Both the position numbers and the translations under genes were made by a program. A model generated the notes under the pieces. It was not told the DNA's origin, did not search any database, and worked only from the letters and a program-made list of their open reading frames with translations. From the NCBI GenBank assembly GCA_964520055.1, contig CAZFME010000075.1:1-10821 (forward strand): a stretch of DNA of 10,821 bases, read 5' to 3'. Source of the stretch: DUNY01 sp964520055. Lineage in GTDB: Bacteria > Bacillota > Thermosediminibacteria > Thermosediminibacterales > Tepidanaerobacteraceae. This document shows, piece by piece, positions 7,098 through 10,821 of this stretch; position 1 is the stretch's first letter; each line of letters starts with the position of its first letter.

Positions 7098-8024
7098 TCA
7101 TACCCCCCTTTTTCTGTTTCTTAAAATATTCAATATGGAGATTATGTCATCAGGTAGTGGTGCAGTAAACTCCATATATTTATCGGTATTAGGATGACGA
7201 AAACCAAGTTTGTAAGCGTGAAGGGCTTGACCTTTTATTTTAAACGGTGTTTTTTTCCTCGAATAGACCGGATCACCGACAATCGGATGATTGATAAATT
7301 TCATATGAACCCGTATTTGATGTGTTCTGCCTGTTTCGATAGTCACTTCCAGCAAAGTGAATTCATCAAATCTCTCTAAGACCGAAAAATGCGTAATGGC
7401 TTTCCTGGAGTTTTTTGCAGCAACTAGCATCTTTGTTCGTTTTAAAGGATGCCTTCCAATAGGAGCGGTTATTGTAGCCCCATCTTCCTGAACCTGGCCC
7501 CATACTAAAGTCTGATAAACTTTTTTAACCTCTCGATTTTTAAGTTGTTTCGAAATGCTCATATATGCGATATCGCTTTTTGCTATAACGATTACACCTG
7601 AAGTATCCTTATCCAGTCTATGTACTATACCAGGCCGCATTAAGCCGCTTTTAGCTGATAAGTTTTTGGTATGATTAAGTAAAGCATTTAGCAATGTACC
7701 CGAATAGTTTCCCGGAGCAGGATAGACCACCATACCTCTGGGTTTATTTATCACTATAATATCCTGATCTTCAAAAATAATATCTAAAGGTATGTCTTCA
7801 GGGCTTATAGAGGGCTGTAAAACAGGAGGAATAATAACTGTTATTTGATCTTTTTGTTTCAACTTATACTTAGGCTTTACAACAGTTCCATTTACCCTTA
7901 CCCAACCTTCTACTATACTCTTTTTTAAATAGTTTCTGGAGTGCTGTAATTTTTCCACCAAAAAAATGTCCAATCGTTTTTTTTCATCGTCTTGTGCTAT
8001 TGTAAATACATGTTTACCGTTCAA
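7098..8024 (-). CDS. rluD: RluA/RluD family pseudouridine synthase
   Basis: Enzymes of this family isomerise uridines to pseudouridine in 23S rRNA; the nearest E. coli relative in layout is RluD, which modifies helix 69, but target positions cannot be read from sequence. The 308-residue product has an N-terminal S4 RNA-binding domain (about 15-75, RLDIFLVEKL and VEGWVRVNG). The catalytic domain follows with INKPRGMVV near 92-100, the active-site HRLDKDTSG (catalytic Asp138), and ETGRTHQIRVHM. It begins with TTG at 8022-8024: AGGAGG (8031-8036) lies 6 nt upstream and no ATG gives a plausible N-terminus. The gap to lspA is 3 nt and to pyrR 1 nt, giving the lspA-rluD-pyrR order of Bacillus (there named ylyB). 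The symbol reflects family, not proven orthology. Confidence 0.93.
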   Translation of the reverse strand: MNGKHVFTIAQDDEKKRLDIFLVEKLQHSRNYLKKSIVEGWVRVNGTVVKPKYKLKQKDQITVIIPPVLQPSISPEDIPLDIIFEDQDIIVINKPRGMVVYPAPGNYSGTLLNALLNHTKNLSAKSGLMRPGIVHRLDKDTSGVIVIAKSDIAYMSISKQLKNREVKKVYQTLVWGQVQEDGATITAPIGRHPLKRTKMLVAAKNSRKAITHFSVLERFDEFTLLEVTIETGRTHQIRVHMKFINHPIVGDPVYSRKKTPFKIKGQALHAYKLGFRHPNTDKYMEFTAPLPDDIISILNILRNRKRGV

Positions 8025-8027
8025 GAT

Positions 8028-8489
8028 CTACCTCCTGTTTTTACTGTACAGGCTTTGAAACTCGGGATGAAAAGTAATGAGATACGTTAAAATTAGAACC
8101 CCTATAACTATAGCGCAATCAGCTATGTTAAAAACTGGCCAAATTCGAAAATCCAAAAAATCCACAACATACCCATATCTCAACCTATCAATGAGGTTTC
8201 CTACAGCTCCCCCAAGAATCATAGCCATAACAATTCCATAAACCTTTTCTTTGATTGGATATTTTATTAGAATATATACAATTAGCAGTATAGCAGCAAA
8301 GGAAACGACAGTAAAAAAAAGGGTCTTGCCTTTTAAAATGCTAAAAGCTGCACCTGTATTTTGTACATAAGTTATATGGAATATATTTTTCAAAACCGGA
8401 ATTGATTCATATGGCTCCATAGCACGTTGCACCATATACTTTGTTATAATGTCTGCAACTAAAATTAAAATAGTTATAATAAAATACAA
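8028..8489 (-). CDS. lspA: Lipoprotein signal peptidase II
   Basis: LspA is the inner-membrane aspartyl protease that removes signal peptides from diacylglyceryl-modified prolipoproteins. Starting from the TTG at 8487-8489, the product has 153 residues with four hydrophobic segments near 2-19, 55-75, 84-100 and 121-140. It shows the conserved NTGAAFS near 44-50, GNLIDRLRYGYVVDF with catalytic Asp110, and FNIADCAI with Asp124. The longer frame from TTG 8504 (158 residues) is less likely because GGAGG (8498-8502) would lie inside it; that site is 8 nt before the 8489 start, which also gives the typical N-terminus MYFIITILIL. It heads the lspA-rluD-pyrR unit. Its last codons (AGG AGG, Arg-Arg) double as the rluD ribosome site. 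Confidence 0.96.
   Translation of the reverse strand: MYFIITILILVADIITKYMVQRAMEPYESIPVLKNIFHITYVQNTGAAFSILKGKTLFFTVVSFAAILLIVYILIKYPIKEKVYGIVMAMILGGAVGNLIDRLRYGYVVDFLDFRIWPVFNIADCAIVIGVLILTYLITFHPEFQSLYSKNRR
8031..8036 (-). promoter_or_regulatory. rluD ribosome binding site embedded in the lspA coding end
   Basis: AGGAGG forms the last two sense codons of lspA (Arg-Arg) and lies 6 nt before the rluD TTG start. It implies translational coupling and decides the rluD start. Confidence 0.8.
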
Positions 8490-8497
8490 AATAGTTA

Positions 8498-8502
8498 CCT
8501 CC
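8498..8502 (-). promoter_or_regulatory. Ribosome binding site fixing the TTG start of lspA
   Basis: GGAGG on the minus strand, 8 nt upstream of the TTG at 8489. Its position within the longer frame argues against initiation at 8504. Confidence 0.7.
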
Positions 8503-8528
8503 AAGGTTCATTTCTATGTTTATTTTCA

Positions 8529-8557
8529 ATTATATAATACCTGGTTTTAAACTTCAA
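8529..8557 (-). promoter_or_regulatory. Sigma-A-type promoter for lspA-rluD-pyrR
   Basis: TTGAAG (-35, 8552-8557) and perfect TATAAT (-10, 8529-8534) on the minus strand, spaced by 17 bp and directly downstream of the terminator of the preceding unit. The predicted start near 8522 gives a short leader to the lspA TTG. Confidence 0.78.
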
Positions 8558-8560
8558 TGC

Positions 8561-8584
8561 AAAAAAAATACCCCATAAGGGCAT
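8561..8584 (-). terminator. Intrinsic terminator after the TraR/DksA gene
   Basis: Read on the minus strand, ATGCCC (8579-8584) pairs with GGGTAT (8568-8573), including one G-U pair, around a 5-nt loop, followed by a run of about seven T. The stem begins directly after the TAG stop of the upstream gene. It separates the division/TraR block from the lspA promoter. Confidence 0.82.
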
Positions 8585-9223
8585 CTATTTTCCGAGTTCA
8601 TTTTTATCATCTTCATCGGGATCTGCTTCATCTATTATAGTATCACACTCTTCAACTATTCCGCGTTCCTCGTTACCATCTACATAGGTCTCGGTATAAT
8701 CCACTGCTCCAGGTATATCTTGTGGACCATTCGATGTACCGTACCGTGCTACATCTTGCCATGCATCTTCTCCGTCATACTCTGTTTTGTCAGTACCATC
8801 AAGAAAGCTTCTACCAAAGGGATACTTGAGCACTTCCTCTTCAAGAGGCCTTCTGCTGTGGTCACCCGGCTTTTCTTCCGACGTCTTGCAATCTACGCAA
8901 AATGTCGTATAAGGTAAAGCCTTTAATCTTTCCACTTCAATAATTTCCCCACATCTTTCACATATCCCGTAAGTCCCATTGTTTATTCTATCCAACGCGT
9001 GGTTGACTTTCATGAGCATGACCTTTGCATTTCCTTTCAAGCCAAGGTCTTTTGCCCTTTCAAAGGTTTCGGCACCTAAATCGGCAGGATGATTGTCATA
9101 CCCTGAAAGCTCACCTACAGATTCTTTCAAAGGCTCAGTGCCTCGCTTTATTAAGATATCCATTTGCTTTTCAAGCTTAGTTTTTAGCTTTTTAAGCTCA
9201 CTTTTAAAATATTCGAGTTGCAA
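8585..9223 (-). CDS. TraR/DksA-type zinc finger protein, YteA sporulation-protein family
   Basis: The 212-residue product combines a coiled coil (about 1-30) and a DksA/TraR C4 zinc finger (C-x2-C near 88-91, CERC; C-x2-C near 109-112, CVDC) with a long acidic C-terminal part. That part contains the motif DVARYGTSNGPQD (about 157-169), which I recognise from the YteA family of sporulation-associated proteins. DksA-like proteins act in the RNA polymerase secondary channel, but this family's function is poorly defined. All four cysteines are intact. The start is TTG at 9221-9223, with AGGAGG 7 nt upstream (9231-9236); the nearby ATG is out of frame. In Bacillus the gene at this position, between ileS and lspA, is ylyA, so I give no symbol. 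It follows the DUF5665 gene by 30 nt and is closed by a terminator. Confidence 0.88.
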   Translation of the reverse strand: MQLEYFKSELKKLKTKLEKQMDILIKRGTEPLKESVGELSGYDNHPADLGAETFERAKDLGLKGNAKVMLMKVNHALDRINNGTYGICERCGEIIEVERLKALPYTTFCVDCKTSEEKPGDHSRRPLEEEVLKYPFGRSFLDGTDKTEYDGEDAWQDVARYGTSNGPQDIPGAVDYTETYVDGNEERGIVEECDTIIDEADPDEDDKNELGK

Positions 9224-9253
9224 GCATTGGCCTCCTTAACTAGTTTAAGCATA

Positions 9254-9550
9254 CTATCGAATCGCAAGCTGTTTTTGGACTATTTCTATTATATCTGCAA
9301 TAAATGTTCCTATAATAGGTAATCTTAAAATCACCATTCGCTGAAGTATATAGATGACAAAGGCACCTAAAATGGTAAATCCTATAGCTGTTCCAAAACC
9401 TCTGGCAATACCGCCTAAAAAATTTACATAAAGCAATCTTTTGGGATTTCGCAGAACCTCGAGATATTCCGCAAGGTTAAGTTTTTCAAGCCTTATAGAT
9501 AATTCATCAATTTTTTGGCTTAGCTCACGAAAGGTTTTTTCATCACTCAT
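9254..9550 (-). CDS. DUF5665 family small membrane protein
   Basis: A 98-residue protein of unknown function. Residues about 1-35 form a charged, probably helical or coiled-coil segment (FRELSQKIDELSIRLEKLN). A conserved-looking stretch YLEVLRNPKRLLYVNFLGGIARG follows, then a glycine-rich hydrophobic segment (about 46-72, GFGTAIGFTILGAFVIYIL) that should cross the membrane once, and a C-terminal amphipathic helix (PIIGTFIADIIEIVQKQL). This layout fits DUF5665, a family I associate with Firmicutes; the assignment is from memory of its pattern, not a search. The ATG at 9550 has an AGAGGGA site upstream. It lies 97 nt downstream of divIVA and 30 nt upstream of the TraR-type gene, with which it probably shares a transcript. 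A link to division or sporulation membranes is suggested only by position. Confidence 0.78.
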   Translation of the reverse strand: MSDEKTFRELSQKIDELSIRLEKLNLAEYLEVLRNPKRLLYVNFLGGIARGFGTAIGFTILGAFVIYILQRMVILRLPIIGTFIADIIEIVQKQLAIR

Positions 9551-9647
9551 ATGGTTCCCTCTAGAGTAATTTATCCAACTGAGCTCTTTTTATTCCTTCA
9601 TTTTGCACAATGCGTAACCTTCAATATTAATTTTATGTAGTTATAAA

Positions 9648-10253
9648 TTATTCCTCATTCAAACCGCTTATATCATCTACACTGCTCGTCTCATCTATAC
9701 TGCCCATCGGATCTAAGTTTTCCTCATTATATACTTCTTTATCGTCTGTCACCGCAGCTTCCAACATAGACTCTAACAGAGCCGATTCATTGTTATTAAA
9801 TATGTCAAGTTCCGGAGAATCCAAGTAATCCAATTGAGATTGTAAAAAGTTCTTAAATCGAGTTTTATATAAATAAAACTGCCTCCTCAATTCTTCATTT
9901 TTATTATTGATTTGATTGTACTTTTGCTCAGCTCGCTGTACAATCTTTTCTACTTGCAAGGATGCTTGTTTTAAAACAGTTTCCCTTTCCTTTTGAGCAT
10001 TAATCCTGACATCTTCAGCGGTTTTTTCTGCCAAAATAAGGGTATTTTTTAATGTCGCCTCGATTTCTTTGTAGCTTTGCATTTTTTCTTCTAACGATAG
10101 AATTTGCTCTTTTAAATCTTTGTTCTCTTTATAAATCTTCTCATAGTTTTGCAATAGTCTATCCAAAAATTCATCGACATCTTCTTTATTATAACCCCGT
10201 ATAGATTTGCCAAATTCTTTTTTTTGGATTTCCAAAGGTGAAATATCCATCAT
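9648..10253 (-). CDS. divIVA: DivIVA/GpsB-type polar and septal cell division protein
   Basis: DivIVA is a coiled-coil protein that senses negatively curved membrane at septa and poles and recruits partners such as the Min system and chromosome anchors. The product (201 residues from the chosen start) has the N-terminal lipid-binding domain with ISPLEIQKKEFGKSIRGYNKEDVDEFLD, then heptad-rich coiled coils from about 28 to 145, and an acidic low-complexity tail ending GLNEE. Two further Met codons precede this start in frame; AAGGAG (10260-10265) abuts the first ATG but is 6 nt before the ATG at 10253, so I start there (10250 is also possible and gives Bacillus-like numbering). The usually exposed membrane-inserting Phe17 is Ile here, while Arg18 is kept. 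ylmG ends 13 nt upstream; the usual ylmH between them is absent. Confidence 0.94.
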   Translation of the reverse strand: MMDISPLEIQKKEFGKSIRGYNKEDVDEFLDRLLQNYEKIYKENKDLKEQILSLEEKMQSYKEIEATLKNTLILAEKTAEDVRINAQKERETVLKQASLQVEKIVQRAEQKYNQINNKNEELRRQFYLYKTRFKNFLQSQLDYLDSPELDIFNNNESALLESMLEAAVTDDKEVYNEENLDPMGSIDETSSVDDISGLNEE

Positions 10254-10266
10254 AATCATCTCCTTA

Positions 10267-10542
10267 CTATAGAGTCGCCAGCAATATTCTAATTACAATT
10301 TTCCTTAAAAAGTTTAAAAAAAACAGAGCCAATAAAGGTGAAAAATCTAGGTAATAGCCGGGGCTTCTAGGTATAAACGACTCCAAAACAGACCTGAACG
10401 GAGCCAAAATTGGCTCTGTAATTTGATAAATAATTCTGGTAATATTTGGATTTATTGGCTTAGGAAAATATGATAAAATAATTCGTAAGGTAATCATAAG
10501 GTAAATGAACTGAAATAACGTGTTAATTATTGTTAGTAACAA
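10267..10542 (-). CDS. ylmG: YggT/YlmG family membrane protein
   Basis: A 91-residue protein with two hydrophobic segments (about 3-25 and 65-90) linked by the conserved YggT-family stretch RIILSYFPKPIN, then TEPILAPFRSVLESFIP and the YLDFSPLLALFFL motif. Family members sit next to sepF in Firmicutes, cyanobacteria and plastid lineages and are linked to division or nucleoid partitioning, but the biochemical role is unclear. The start is TTG at 10540-10542; the AGAGGTG site before it overlaps the sepF stop, so translation is probably coupled to sepF. The gap to sepF is 13 nt and to divIVA 13 nt. Confidence 0.92.
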   Translation of the reverse strand: MLLTIINTLFQFIYLMITLRIILSYFPKPINPNITRIIYQITEPILAPFRSVLESFIPRSPGYYLDFSPLLALFFLNFLRKIVIRILLATL

Positions 10543-10555
10543 ATCGTTACACCTC

Positions 10556-10821
10556 TCATTTTGAAATTAGAGATGGGTTATCTTTGTTATCTTCTATCTC
10601 CGCACTGGATACATCAATATTGTCAGGTACAAATAAAAATATACCGGGGCCTATTTTCTTTACAGCACCGTTTAATGCATAAATGCTGCCAGACATAAAA
10701 TCCAATACCCGTTTCGCATTTTCTCTGTCAAGCTTCTCCAGGTTTACGATGGCTGCTCTTCTATTTTTTACCTCATCTGTTATTTCACGAACTTCCTCAA
10801 AAGAACTTGGTTTAAATATCA
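10556..10821 (-). CDS. sepF: Cell division protein SepF (C-terminal part; cut by window edge)
   Basis: SepF bundles FtsZ filaments and tethers them to the membrane at the division site. Translating the minus strand from the right edge gives the final 88 codons. They contain the globular SepF fold: IFKPSSFEEVREITDEVKNRRAAI (broken here by my own reading only), then VNLEKLDRENAKRVLDFM, SGSIYALNGAVKKIGPGIFLFVP and the tail ending SLISK before TGA at 10556-10558. The N-terminal membrane-targeting helix and linker lie beyond the window. Downstream ylmG and divIVA give the standard division cluster order. Confidence 0.93.
   Translation of the reverse strand, partial: IFKPSSFEEVREITDEVKNRRAAIVNLEKLDRENAKRVLDFMSGSIYALNGAVKKIGPGIFLFVPDNIDVSSAEIEDNKDNPSLISK

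Noticed and set aside
9551..9647. Decayed T-box leader (GGGAACC near 9553-9560 resembling GGAACC) in place of the missing ileS
   Set aside because: The gap is far shorter than a T-box leader, the essential TGG of the antiterminator bulge is absent, and the bases are explained as the ribosome site of the DUF5665 gene.
1..10821. Defence island, CRISPR array, insertion sequence, prophage or toxin-antitoxin pair
   Set aside because: No repeat arrays, transposase, integrase or paired small genes were seen; nearly all bases belong to recognised housekeeping genes in a conserved order.

Overview
The window comes from a low-GC, Gram-positive-type bacterium (Firmicutes/Bacillota). It most resembles an endospore-forming Clostridia member, possibly of the Thermoanaerobacterales/Thermosediminibacterales type; that finer placement is a guess from gene content. 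The evidence is the SepF/YlmG/DivIVA division cluster, RemA, PyrR, RqcH and a YteA-type TraR/DksA protein, together with strong AGGAGG ribosome binding sites, AT-rich DNA and frequent TTG starts.

Four transcription blocks can be read. (1) Right end, minus strand: sepF (cut by the window edge), ylmG, divIVA, a DUF5665 small membrane protein and a TraR/DksA zinc-finger protein, closed by an intrinsic terminator at 8561-8584. (2) Minus strand: lspA, rluD-type pseudouridine synthase and pyrR, tightly coupled, with a clear sigma-A-type promoter at 8529-8557. (3) Plus strand: rqcH alone, with its own extended -10 promoter; its last 12 bases overlap the end of pyrR in convergent orientation. (4) Left, minus strand: yicC, remA, gmk, rpoZ, coaBC and priA (cut by the left edge), driven by a near-consensus promoter at 4703-4731 and a leader of about 77 nt carrying a perfect 9-bp hairpin. 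rqcH and yicC diverge from a shared 185-bp region.

Together these genes are core housekeeping functions. They cover polar and septal division machinery (sepF, ylmG, divIVA), lipoprotein maturation (lspA), rRNA modification (rluD family), pyrimidine control (pyrR), ribosome rescue by alanine tailing (rqcH), RNA turnover (yicC), matrix/osmotic transcription control (remA), GMP phosphorylation (gmk), RNA polymerase omega (rpoZ), coenzyme A synthesis (coaBC) and replication restart (priA). Both halves match gene orders familiar from Bacillus and Clostridia, except that ylmH and ileS are not at their usual places beside divIVA.

I see no defence system, mobile element, CRISPR array, RNA gene or clearly undescribed system. 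The points worth a second look are regulatory or evolutionary: the yicC-operon leader hairpin, the terminator-less rqcH/pyrR tail-to-tail overlap, the number of TTG starts, the missing ileS with a tRNA D-arm-like scar in the gap, and the uncharacterised DUF5665 protein beside divIVA.
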